From NCBI GenBank assembly GCA_001953115.1, contig LSSL01000490.1, positions 1 to 15,495 of the forward strand: a stretch of DNA of 15,495 nt. Reading direction: 5' to 3'. Below the pieces are notes generated by a model. The model saw only the letters and a program-made list of their open reading frames with translations, was not told where the DNA came from and made no database searches. Shown in pieces: positions 1 to 9,533 of the stretch. Within the stretch, counting starts at the first letter, position 1; the number at the start of each line of letters is the position of its first letter. The position numbers were made by a program, and so were the translations under genes. The stretch is from Smittium mucronatum. Its lineage: Eukaryota > Kickxellomycota > Harpellomycetes > Harpellales > Legeriomycetaceae.

Positions 1-345
1 AATGAGCTCCTAGTCAGAGCCTACTTCTAACAGGATTTATAAAATTAGGCTCCTACCCAAACGTGGGATTGATCGACATGGCTTTCCTACAAATAGCTGT
101 TAGACGCTGAGATCCGTCTGACCGTCGAACGCTGGACTTGTGCACTAGACATTGTCTCAGCTGTGCTAATCAATCGGTTCCTCCTGTTTCGAGGTGTATT
201 TTCTCTAGAATAGCTGTCCTCCGAATCACTGCCCGATGTCTCCACTACTCTCATCCAAGAATAGTACAACGCTGTGTGAAATTTTAGTTTAGTGTACTTC
301 GAAAAGTACGATATTAAGCACCTAAACCACGGCAAGGTATTTCGC
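1..345. other. GC-richer island of unknown origin at left edge
   Basis: This stretch differs clearly from the DNA to its right: 30 of 60 bases are G or C at 121-180, similar to the coding sequences of this window, and composition falls to AT-rich just after about 345. On the minus strand two different frames stay open over parts of it, and a third short frame is open on the plus strand (6-107). This fits a fragment of a former gene or mobile element, or an exon whose partners lie outside the window. No domain was recognised and no product is proposed. The compositional contrast is seen directly; the origin is inference. Confidence 0.45.
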
Positions 346-347
346 TC
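87..347 (-). other. Serine/arginine-rich open frame, possible gene fragment
   Basis: A minus-strand frame is open from a TAA at 348-350 to a TAG at 87-89, about 86 codons. It has no ATG near its 5' end; the first ATG (residue MRVVETS) would give only 55 residues. The predicted chain is polar, with an acidic serine patch (SGSDSED), an arginine/asparagine patch (PRNRRNR) and many serines, as in disordered or nucleic-acid-binding tails. It could be a last exon, a relic, or chance in GC-richer DNA. A second overlapping minus frame is also open here, which weakens the case for this one. Function unknown. Confidence 0.2.
294..309. repeat. Perfect 6-bp hairpin GTACTT-CGAA-AAGTAC
   Basis: GTACTT (294-299) is the exact reverse complement of AAGTAC (304-309), separated by the 4-base loop CGAA. 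It sits near the upstream end of the minus-strand open frame in the left island. No role can be assigned; it may be a chance palindrome. Confidence 0.5.
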
Positions 348-1914
348 TTAGAACTATTGTTATTTTTTATGTTAAAATTAATCCGAATATGAAGATATTT
401 GAATATTAATCAGTGACACACGGATCCTTGGGATGATTCCAGTCATTCATTTTGAAACATATTTTTATCTAAATTTTCATTTTTTTTTTCACGGAATTTT
501 ATTGTAAGATAACGTCATTAAATCTAAATTTTCAATAGAAGTTAATACTTCATTTAGTCCTTTTACTCTAAAATTATTGATTGTGGTATAAACTCCATTC
601 ATTTATTCAATGGCTCAGTTTGACTCGATTTTATTTTAGTCATTTTTAACTTATATTAAAGATTTTATAATTTCAATCGTGCTTTTTTGCCAATGTTTTT
701 TTTTCATAATGGAGATATTTCATTTTTTTTAGAAAATTTATATTTATATTAACCCATTTTTTTTAATAAGACATTTAAATCGCCTTCAAATTAGCCAAAA
801 TTAAGCTTAACTTATTAACGGTATGTTTGCTATTTCTTTTTGCCGATGTAAATGAAACTTTCCGTCTATTTAAACTGTTGGTGTGTAAAGATTTCTTGAC
901 AATATCTCATTCTTCTAACATGCAAACTATTCTGCGCTTTTTGTAAAAAAATGAACTAACAAAAGCAGAATGGACATACCTTTCATTATATATATTTCAT
1001 ATTTAAATAGGCTTTAAAATTTGAAAACAAGATCCATAATATTAAACTCATTAGAAATAAACTTTTAAATAGGTGTAAAAAACACCTAATGCCTGATAAA
1101 TATAGCAAAGTGTAGCTTGCCAAGTTTATATACAACAAAAATCAAAATTATGCATTGTTAAATATGATTTTTTATCTATTTAGAAATTTCCTGCATTTGT
1201 TCTATAAAATATCCCGGAAAATCATTGGTAAAAGCGGGTTAGGTTTAATAAATTAACGCTTCGGAATTTGCGCACATTTTATATTTCAACTTGGATTCAT
1301 GCGAAAAAAATTTGAAAATAAATAAAGAACTCTTTATGGTTCTATACAATTTTGGCTATTATTTAAAAATCTCACGATTAAATGGCAAACCATATCTTTA
1401 ATGGTGGCAGTTTTATGATTTTCTCAATATTTCCTTATGAAGTTTTTATTTGAAAGTCCATGCAGGATTTTAAGCTCAAATACCACACTTGATCTAAACA
1501 ACCAAACCACTTTTTACTACTCACTTAAAAAATAAATGCATCGGATTTAGAAAGAATATAAACAATTAAGGCATTATATTTTCTATAGAATAAGTGTTGA
1601 AATTTACAACTTTTTTTAGAAAACCATGTTTTGTTTTCATAAATTTCGTAAATTTCAGAAATGATTGGCATGACCCACATGAGAAAATATTACTGAAATT
1701 TATTTACTAAACAATAAAAACAGCATTATTAATTTACCAATTTGGAGGGTTTTAATACATTTTTAGACAAAAAAAAATGCTGCTTGTAAGTGCAATAATC
1801 TTTCTCCAAAATTAATGTAAATATAAATGGCCTATCGATTGCAGGAATAACAAAGACAATGGTTATTTCTTATGTTTACGTTTAGAAACACAATTATTTT
1901 ATTTATTTATAGTT
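346..1914. other. AT-rich stretch without recognisable gene
   Basis: About 1.6 kb of AT-rich DNA with frequent stops in all six frames and many short A or T runs. No open frame with protein-like composition, tRNA-like cloverleaf or long repeat was seen by eye. It most likely is intergenic DNA. A multi-exon gene with very short exons cannot be excluded without splice prediction. Confidence 0.6.
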
Positions 1915-2154
1915 TTAAAGTATTGCTAAATCTGGTGTCGAGTTGATTATTTTCATTAATCCAACTAGAAATATTACTTTGTATTCCTCACAATGGCTGA
2001 GCCATTCTATTGTTGAAACTTGTTCTATTATTTCATTTATTTTGCTTTCTTTGTTGTCTCCAAAAAAAATTAGCTCTTTCTTGATTATGGTAAAACAGGT
2101 ATGGACAATACTTTTTTGGGCACGTTTTCGGAATATCACAGTGTGGTTGGCCAT
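1915..2154 (-). CDS. Possible small uncharacterised protein (79 aa)
   Basis: A minus-strand frame runs from an ATG at 2154 to a TAA at 1915-1917. The start context is good for a eukaryote, with G at -3 and G at +4. The frame stays open a further 25 codons upstream to a TGA at 2230-2232, so the segment might instead be a 3' exon entered by splicing at an AG near 2224-2236. The product is mixed and soluble-looking: a basic N-terminus (FRKRAQK), a charged middle (DNKESKINEIIEQ) and a hydrophobic patch (VIFLVGLM). Codon third positions carry more G/C than the surrounding DNA. A hydrophobic frame is also open on the opposite strand (1943-2227) and is probably the antisense shadow. No family was recognised. 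It would be divergent from the ABC transporter gene. It could be a real small gene, one exon of a larger one, or a decayed gene. Confidence 0.35.
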   Translation of the reverse strand: MANHTVIFRKRAQKSIVHTCFTIIKKELIFFGDNKESKINEIIEQVSTIEWLSHCEEYKVIFLVGLMKIINSTPDLAIL

Positions 2155-2556
2155 TCCTAAGGAGCTTTTATTTCGAATAGGTTTCTTTGGCAGGAATATT
2201 CCAATTATTTTTAGATTTAATGCTTGAGCTCACCAACTACAACAATTGGACAAGTATAAAATCACTTCATTTGCGAAAAATAGATGCTGCAATTTTTCTC
2301 CCCAAACTCATAAATAAGTGAATGAATAATTACAGCGATAGAGTTGAAAATGAAACAATGTAAAATAAGAAATTTTCGAAAAATAAAGTTGCTCAGCCAA
2401 GTGTACATCCAAACTACATTATTTGAGGGATGTATATTCTGATACCTATATGGCTTTATCAAAAATTAAATATTCTGTTTAGTATCAGCATTAGATGGTG
2501 CTTATACTAATTCTGTAATAAAATAATTCAAATCATCATCGATTAACTCCACCGAA
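2155..2556. promoter_or_regulatory. Upstream region of the ABC transporter, possibly a divergent promoter
   Basis: About 400 bp separate the transporter start at 2557 from the possible minus-strand start at 2154. If both genes are real, this must hold both promoters. No convincing TATA box or repeated operator-like motif was seen. On the transporter side an in-frame TAA at 2524-2526 shuts the frame upstream of the ATG, so the transcript leader should begin in this interval. The promoter role is inferred from position only. Confidence 0.35.
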
Positions 2557-4452
2557 ATGACAAATTTGAACCTGAATAAAGTAAGTTATAGCGTAAAATC
2601 TGGGGCTAAGAAAAGAGGCCCCCAAAAGATTGTTATCAATAATATTTCAATCGAAATGCGAGGTGGCGAATTGTTAGCAATAATAGGAGCTTCTGGATCA
2701 GGAAAAACCACTATTTTAAACATGATAGCCGGAAGATTAACTAAAGGGAGTGTTATGGGAGAAATTTTATTTAATGGTGAATTGCGTGATCCTAAAAATT
2801 TCAAGAATATTTTATCATACGTTGAACAGGATGATAATTTAAATCCCTACCTGACTGTGCAGGAAACCATAGAATACATGGCCAAACTAAGGCTTCCTTC
2901 AAGCAAAAGCTCCAACATCGATAAAGCAGAACGTGTAAACCAATATATAAATGAAATGAAGCTTACCAGCTTCAAGGATTCCCTTGTGGGTTCAGTAGAT
3001 AATCGTGGAATTTCTGGTGGAGAAAAGAAAAGAACTGGTATTGCTGCAAAGCTTCTTACAAATCCTAAAATTCTGCTCCTAGATGAACCTACAACCGGCT
3101 TAGACAGCAATACAGCATATTCAGTAATAAATTTACTTAAGGATTTCACTTCTTGCAGAGATGTCATAACAATTTCTACAATCCATCAGCCAAATTATAA
3201 AACCTTCAGTCTTTTCGATAAAGTTCTACTTTTATCTTTAGGGGGAATAGTTTACTCAGGTCCAGTTTCGGAAGCAGAGAGGTATTTTACTGACCTGGGA
3301 TTCGTTATTCCCGAATTCGAAAATCCCGCTGACTTTTTCTCTAGAATAATATCAGTTGATTATAGCTCTGAAGCAGGATACTTGAGAAGCATTTCTAGGA
3401 TTGAAAGATTAAAGCATAAATGGGCTGAGTATGATTACAAATATACAGAATCCGACCAAGAACTATTTGAATTTATGAATTTTAGGAGCCCTTCAGTTGA
3501 AAACTTGATCGAAGAATCCCCTATTCATGTGGAAGATTATGATACATTAGTTCATTCTTCTTCCGTAGAGATATCTCCTCCATCTGCAAAAAAAATCAAA
3601 TGGAACAATGATTGGTTCACTGAAACTGAAATTTTGTTAAGCCGTGGTTGGTTGGTTCAAATACGCGAGAGATCCTTTATTGCCTCATTTTTCTCCATAT
3701 CTATCGCTGCGATGCTTGGTTTAGGTCTCACGTTTTACGATACCAGCGGCTCACAACGAAGCATCCAGAATAGTACAGGTCTAGTATTTTTGATGACTCT
3801 GTATCTTTTGCTTTTAATAGCCTTGCCGCTGCTTCTAATTCTGAATATAGAACTCGAGAAAATGAAAAAAGAACGCTTATTAAGATTGTATCGTGTTTCT
3901 ACTTACATGGTATCTCTCACTTTTACTATGCTTCCTGTAGTTTGGGCATCCAATTTCATCATGTTGACTGGAATTTACTTTATAGTTAAATTCCAACCTG
4001 TATTTTATAAATACGTCCTATTCATTGTTATCTATACCACCACTGTTGTATGTTCTTTCGCTTTTTCATTGGCCGCCCTTTCCATATGTCCTTCCTTTGA
4101 AATGGCATCTATTTTTGCTCCGCTTGTGTTGGCGTTTTTCGGGATATTTGGAGGGAATTTGGTTAATTTATCGTCTATACCTAATCTGTTACAATGGGTG
4201 AAATATATCAGTTATTTTTATTATTCATATGCCGGTGTGTTGAATAATCAATTCTCAGGCCTTAAATATGATTGTTCTTCACAACCTGACTCTAAATGCT
4301 ATTACACTGGTGAAAATATTTTGGCTGCACTCGAAATCAATATCCCTGTTTGGACATGTATAATGATGAATTGCATAATCGCATTTGTGTTTTTTGCTAT
4401 AGCGTATTATGGAATTAGATACAGAAAACAGCAGAAATACTTGTGGTTGTAA
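2557..4452 (+). CDS. ABCG/White-type ABC half-transporter (631 aa)
   Basis: This encodes an ATP-binding-cassette half-transporter with the reversed ABCG order: nucleotide-binding domain first, membrane domain second. The ATPase half shows Walker A GASGSGKT (residues 44-51), Q-loop Q91, signature ISGGEKKR (152-159), Walker B ILLLDEPT (172-179, catalytic E177), D-loop GLDS (181-184) and switch H210, followed by the ABCG-typical NPADFF at 256-261. All catalytic residues are present. A polar linker (about 290-350) leads to an amphipathic helix and about six membrane spans (near 373-393, 407-430, 450-475, 485-509, 514-535, 598-619). Cysteines 573 and 581 in the last external loop could form the disulfide seen in some relatives. 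Length is typical of half-transporters, which work as homo- or heterodimers exporting lipids, sterols or drugs; the substrate here is unknown. The start is the first ATG after an in-frame stop, with G at -3. No intron is visible. Fungal full-length PDR pumps are about twice this size, so it is not one of those. Confidence 0.97.
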   Translation: MTNLNLNKVSYSVKSGAKKRGPQKIVINNISIEMRGGELLAIIGASGSGKTTILNMIAGRLTKGSVMGEILFNGELRDPKNFKNILSYVEQDDNLNPYLTVQETIEYMAKLRLPSSKSSNIDKAERVNQYINEMKLTSFKDSLVGSVDNRGISGGEKKRTGIAAKLLTNPKILLLDEPTTGLDSNTAYSVINLLKDFTSCRDVITISTIHQPNYKTFSLFDKVLLLSLGGIVYSGPVSEAERYFTDLGFVIPEFENPADFFSRIISVDYSSEAGYLRSISRIERLKHKWAEYDYKYTESDQELFEFMNFRSPSVENLIEESPIHVEDYDTLVHSSSVEISPPSAKKIKWNNDWFTETEILLSRGWLVQIRERSFIASFFSISIAAMLGLGLTFYDTSGSQRSIQNSTGLVFLMTLYLLLLIALPLLLILNIELEKMKKERLLRLYRVSTYMVSLTFTMLPVVWASNFIMLTGIYFIVKFQPVFYKYVLFIVIYTTTVVCSFAFSLAALSICPSFEMASIFAPLVLAFFGIFGGNLVNLSSIPNLLQWVKYISYFYYSYAGVLNNQFSGLKYDCSSQPDSKCYYTGENILAALEINIPVWTCIMMNCIIAFVFFAIAYYGIRYRKQQKYLWL

Positions 4453-4870
4453 ATAGTCCTTCTCCGTTAGAACCCTTTTAAAATTTAATTAGGAAAATTA
4501 ATTTAACTGTTTTATAACCAATGAACTGGCCTCATTGAATCCATAAATCTATTTTTTCTGTGTCCATTCTATATCACTATTTCATACATTTTAAACTATT
4601 TAGAATAAATTTAGCATCGCCGATAAAGTTTAATAATGCTAGTGTACATTGATAAATTACTGATTAAATGAACAAAAATTCGCATATATTATACAACTTT
4701 TCATAATTTTTTTTTAATTTTGGAAATATTTAAATATTTTATGGAAGTATCTTATTCTTATTCTCAAGCCAATGAATAAAAATAAAAAGCCCAGGACTAG
4801 TGAAATAGGGAGTATTTGCTTCTGAATCGAAAATAATAAATAATCGTATTTCATCCCATTGATTCATATA

Positions 4871-4886
4871 AGATAAGATAAGATAA
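4871..4886 (+). repeat. Tandem (AGATA)3 containing three AGATAA GATA-factor motifs
   Basis: AGATA is repeated three times and followed by A, giving overlapping AGATAA hexamers at 4871, 4876 and 4881. AGATAA matches the WGATAR consensus bound by GATA zinc-finger factors, which control nitrogen and iron genes in fungi. It lies about 420 bp downstream of the transporter stop, so it may equally be a plain pentanucleotide microsatellite in AT-rich DNA. The repeat is seen; regulation is speculation. Confidence 0.5.
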
Positions 4887-5533
4887 AAAAAATTATTCTT
4901 ATTTTTAGTAAAAATTTTGGTTGCCCTTTTTAGATGACGTGAATTTTTAATATTTATTTTTTTTGCAGAAAAATACTGACCCTAAAAACACATACTTGAA
5001 TTTTAAAAAAAAATTCGGTAAGTTAAATTGGTATACCCCGGCTCTTTCTCTTAATTATATCTTAAATTAGAAATTTATTTGAGTTTTTTTTTCAAATAAA
5101 TCAAGCTTTTTCGTGTTATATATTATCAGTGAATTTTTGTATAGCGTAAATACAATATCCTTATTTTTCAATATAATTTCATTTAATCTCTCCTTTAGAT
5201 TTTTTTATTAAAACTTAAATTAATCTAAAATATTTCTAGAAAAAATCAAAAAATTTCTTTTTTCTCATTTTCTAAAAATTGATTAGCGTTTTTACTCTTT
5301 TGAAATCCATTAAATATGATATTAAATGAGAAAAAAATTAATAAAAGAAAATAATATTTTTTTATTATAATCTCTTTGTAAATATTATATTTATGACTGT
5401 TTTTAAAACGTAAAATTTAATGGATCAAAAAAATATTTTGAGTTTCAAATAGAATTTCCAATAATGCTTTCTCTATTAATTAAAATTTGAAGTTCAATTA
5501 TTGTTTGGATGAATTAAAAAAGATTTATGGAAA

Positions 5534-5560
5534 TTATTATATTTTATTATATTACCCCGG
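5534..5560 (+). repeat. Perfect 10-bp tandem duplication next to a TACCCCGG motif
   Basis: TTATTATATT occurs twice in tandem (5534-5543, 5544-5553) and runs directly into TACCCCGG (5553-5560). The same 8-mer TACCCCGG also occurs at 5034-5041, about 520 bp to the left. A GC-rich 8-mer shared twice in such AT-rich DNA is noteworthy, but two copies are too few to define an element. Confidence 0.5.
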
Positions 5561-6205
5561 ATAAGATAGATATACTTTTACTGCTACAAGTTATTTAAAA
5601 TTATATTGGTAATATTTCAAGGAAATGTATTATTAATATCTTTTATTCTTTGTCATTACTATCCAAGGTGAATTCAGCTATTATTTTTTCAAAAATTTAA
5701 ATCGTCATTTTTCTGTTCCAGGCTTTGGCATAATTTTTCTATAAGAAATTTTATACGCGTTTAAATTTCATAAAAATATGAATCTAAATCGGATGATTAT
5801 TATAATATAATTTATAAAAAAAACTTCAACAAGTTCAATTTTATTAACATACTAAAAATTTCAGAACTTTAAAAATTACTAGTTTTATTTGTATAGTCCC
5901 GTTTTATTATCCAATGTACCTAAATTAAAAATAAATTCTCTTTTTTTTATGTAAATTTTAATTCACACTTACTCCTGTTTTCTCTTTGAATTTCATTGAA
6001 ATTTCTCATTGTTAATATTTTTTTCCTGTAGATAAAAACATTTAAAAAAAAATTCCAGATTAATAAAACATATATTTTGCTTTTGATTTTGACTTTTAAA
6101 AGAACGACATAACTAATTAATGTAAACATTAAAGAGATACTAATATTAAAAATTAAAGCCAAAGTAATGAATAAAATATTTTTAGGAAATAAAAAAAAGA
6201 TGATG

Positions 6206-6225
6206 TTATTTTATTTTATTTTATT
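6206..6225 (+). repeat. Pentanucleotide microsatellite (TTATT)4
   Basis: Four perfect copies of TTATT in the gene desert, close in style to the AGATA repeat at 4871. Likely replication slippage in AT-rich DNA. Confidence 0.8.
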
Positions 6226-9218
6226 CTATCTTTTAAGAACAAAACATTTATCATTTATTTAGGCTAACTTTTTTTTTTATTGCTTGAAATATAATTTTTG
6301 ATTATTAATGTTAATTCTGCTATTTTATAAAAATATAAAATTCTGAAATCACATCAATAAAAAAACCCCCCAAATAAATTTAAATCTTTGAAAATTTTCG
6401 AAAATTCTGAAAGAACCAAATTCCGATATTGTATATTTGATAAAGAAAAAAATTGCATGATTGCTTTTAGTACTCAGCTCTTTATAAATGATTTTATAAT
6501 TATGTCACAATTCGGGTTTTTGTCTAATTTTTCAAAAGCGATATTTCTTCAAAATAATCGACTTTTAAAAAATTGATTAAGCTAATTAAATATAAATATT
6601 CATTTTTAAACAAGATAAAAAAACTCTAGCTTGAAAATTAAAAAATGGCTGTAAACTAGACTCTCTAACATTTATATCTATATACCTCGATTTGAATTAG
6701 TTTAGAATTTTTAGAAAAATTTAAAACAAAATTTAAATTTTTTTGGATAAAAAAATTAAAAATGGTTAAAATCAAACAATTGGAAAAATTCTGTGTAAAA
6801 TTTTCTTACTTCTTATTATTTTTTGAATTTAACTCAACTTAAGATAGGCAAGATCATGCATACATATAATAATAAAATTATATTCCAAACCCCTCATAAA
6901 AATTTATAAAATTATAGAATAAGAGTACTTTGTGCTATGTTAAGGGACATTAAATAAAATAAATTGTTAATTAGATTTAATTATTTTTTTTAAAATTATC
7001 GATTTAGATTACATTGGTTACGTTTTAATTTTTAAATGATTTATTAAAAGAACAATTTTTTATTTTTGAAGAATCTTAAATAAATATTGCAAATTTTGAA
7101 TATTTAAGATTTCTAATAACTTAGAGTCACATTTTTAGCGGTTAAAAAGTAATATTTGGAAAAAAAATTTAACGATTTTTTACATCTAAAATTTGCTGTA
7201 TTGTACCAAATAACTATAACTTGTTATTTTTATCTTAAATTGATGTAAATATAATTTAATTAATTTTACCTATATTAGATTTTAAATTAAAAATAAGCAT
7301 TAATTTACCAAAATATAATTTTAATGTGAGTAATTATAAAAAAATATTGCTTATAAACTATAAAAAAAAAGTTTAAGATAAAATATTAATAATAAAACCG
7401 AATTAAATATTTGAACTTTATTTTTAATATCAAATTCAAGTTTATATTAAAATAATATTAATTTGTAAAAATTACTAACATATTATATATATAAAAGTAA
7501 AATAATTTTTTTTTTTTACAGCTGAATAAAAAATTATCTTATAAAATTTTTGATTTTTTTTTCATATTGCTACATATTTTTCCAATTATTAATAAGTAAG
7601 CTGTTACAATAGCATTTGTGTATTTTTTTTAAAATAATTCTTTTATAAACTATAGACTGATTTAATAATCTCCAATATTATTAAGTGGTTACGGTTCTAT
7701 TTTTTTAAAATTATTTAAAGGTATATAATATATTTTATAACTAAAAAAGTTTAATAAAATAGTATATTTCTAAAAAAAAACTACCAAAATCATTATAACC
7801 ATGAAAATTATCATAATTGGATCTCTAAATACTTATCAGATACTTAAAAAATTGTTTTTTAATAAAATAGTATTTTTAGGATTTTTTTATTGGGAAAATT
7901 CTATAAAAATTCAATATTTTACGTTCCATTAACAATTTTTATTGAAAATTTTGGGTAAATTAATGATTTTGGATGTTAGTTATAATAGGAAACTCAATCA
8001 AAATAGCAAATTCGGCTTTATCTTTATTTTTTGGGGCTAAAATTACCTGGTTATAATTAATTAATTTAAATTTATCTTAGTAAATAATAAAATTTTTAAA
8101 ATTATTTTATTTTTAACTACAAAAATAATCAATTTATAAGTATATTTATTGGTTTAAAAGTTATTGAAATAAAAATAAAATATTTTATTTTTTATTATTG
8201 CAAAAAATATTCAAGAATAATTAATTATTACTAAAGCTCTTAAAAATATAACATTTTCCCCTCAAAAAAACCACTGGCATAATTTTAGATTTTTTCCATC
8301 AGTTAATTAATTTGTTAATTTGTTAATTATTTTCTTAGAACTTATCTAAAAAAAATAATTATTGTAATAAATGATATTCGCCTTTTTTTATCTGAGAGGT
8401 TTAGAATTTCGAAATTTCTATTGATTAACCTAATAAACAAATTTTAAAAATATATATATTTTTGGTTGTATTAGCTTCAAATAGTGAAAAAAAACAATTC
8501 AAAAATACAGGGAATAAATCGGGTTTTAATGAAACAAAAGCCTGATTATTAAACAAATACTATTTATATTTAAATTTTTTAACAGAAAACAATTTCTCAC
8601 ATAGAATTACAGATAATTTAATCGATAAACTTTTTTTTGTTTTTAATTATTTCTAGGTTTTTAGAGATTTGTTTATTTTAATTTTTTTCGTTTGTTATTT
8701 AATATATTTATTGTTTTGGGAAAATAAAAAAGGTAGAATTGTAAATTAGAGTAATTTTTTTTAGTAGAAATAATAAAATACTATAACTATAATGTTTATA
8801 ATTAAATAATCAGTCACTTTTTATTTATAATTTATTTAATATAAATTTCTAAAAAAGTATTATATGTGTAACTGTTATAATGGTTCTTTTAAATAAAAAC
8901 CCCAATTATCGGTTTAATTCTCAGAATAGAAGGTGTCGGGTTGCTTATAGCGATTCCAAAGATCTGAGGTTAATTTTCTAAAATATTTTTACAGAAAGTA
9001 TTGGATTTATCTGAAATATTCTCCTTGAGAACTATAATTGACACAAGATTTTATTTTTTAGAATTTTCACTTTTTTTTTAAAATATACTAACTAAAATAA
9101 TAAATTTTGCAAACTTCATTTATAGCCCTAAGTGGGATTTGAAAAAAACACTGAAATTGGAAAAATAAAAGAATATACCAAATAAGAGACGAGATTGTTG
9201 AAGTCCATGGGATAATTT

Positions 9219-9305
9219 AGGGAATGAAACCCTTGTTGGGTGGTAATTAGAATTCGGCAAATACTTTAGTGTACGTATAAAAGTCTTGTCTTAGAAAGAG
9301 ACTTT
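9219..9305. repeat. Two short hairpins and a TATAAAA box in a GC-richer strip
   Basis: AGGG (9219-9222) pairs with CCCT (9230-9233) across 7 bases, and AAAGTCT (9280-9286) pairs perfectly with AGACTTT (9299-9305) across 12 bases. TATAAAA (9276-9282) overlaps the second stem. The strip lies 230-315 bases beyond the stop of the methyltransferase gene on its 3' side and is visibly richer in G and C than the desert to its left. It might be 3'-UTR structure of that gene, or a decayed LTR, since a TATA box followed by a short hairpin and an AT-rich stretch is common in LTRs. No terminal repeats or target duplications were found. Confidence 0.35.
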
Positions 9306-9533
9306 GATGTAGATCAATTAAATATCTTAATTGTATATCATTATTCACTCATAAATGTTGCCAGGCTCAATTATAACTAAAAATTCATCTGAGGATAAAC
9401 ATTTAAAAATCAATTTACAAGTAAAAAAGATCTTTTTTGAATTAATATAAGGTAGGAATATATATCAATAAATTTATACTTGAAAGAAGAAAAAAATGAA
9501 CGAATATATTATGAGAGATTAGTGTTGAAAAAA

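Larger units (their letters stand above)
4453..9533. other. Extremely AT-rich gene desert of about 5 kb
   Basis: Between the two convergent genes lies about 5 kb with no credible coding sequence. G plus C is only 7 of 60 at 5341-5400, against 24 of 60 inside the transporter at 3061-3120. It is rich in A and T runs and short tandem repeats. Open frames of 60-70 codons exist but start at TTG and have AT-driven F/I/K/N composition, so they were not called. AATAAA at 4604-4609, about 150 bases after the transporter stop, could act in polyadenylation. Composition recovers somewhat at about 8920-9310. Possible natures include ordinary intergenic DNA of an AT-rich genome or heavily decayed mobile elements; neither is proven. 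Confidence 0.7.

Noticed and set aside
1943..2227. Plus-strand hydrophobic open frame, 94 codons
   Set aside because: It begins at TTG, overlaps the better minus-strand frame and has the hydrophobic composition typical of an antisense reading.
2262..2462. Minus-strand 66-codon frame upstream of the small ORF
   Set aside because: It begins at TTG, is AT-driven and F/I/N/Y-rich, and no splice pair joining it to the downstream frame kept an open reading.
5947..6576. Minus 5947-6162 and plus 6388-6576 open frames in the desert
   Set aside because: Both start at TTG and have a composition explained by AT-rich DNA, with no domain or motif.
9137..9168. Tiny minus-strand GT...AG intron
   Set aside because: The GTATAT to TTTCAG distance is only about 28 bases and no flanking exons are supported.
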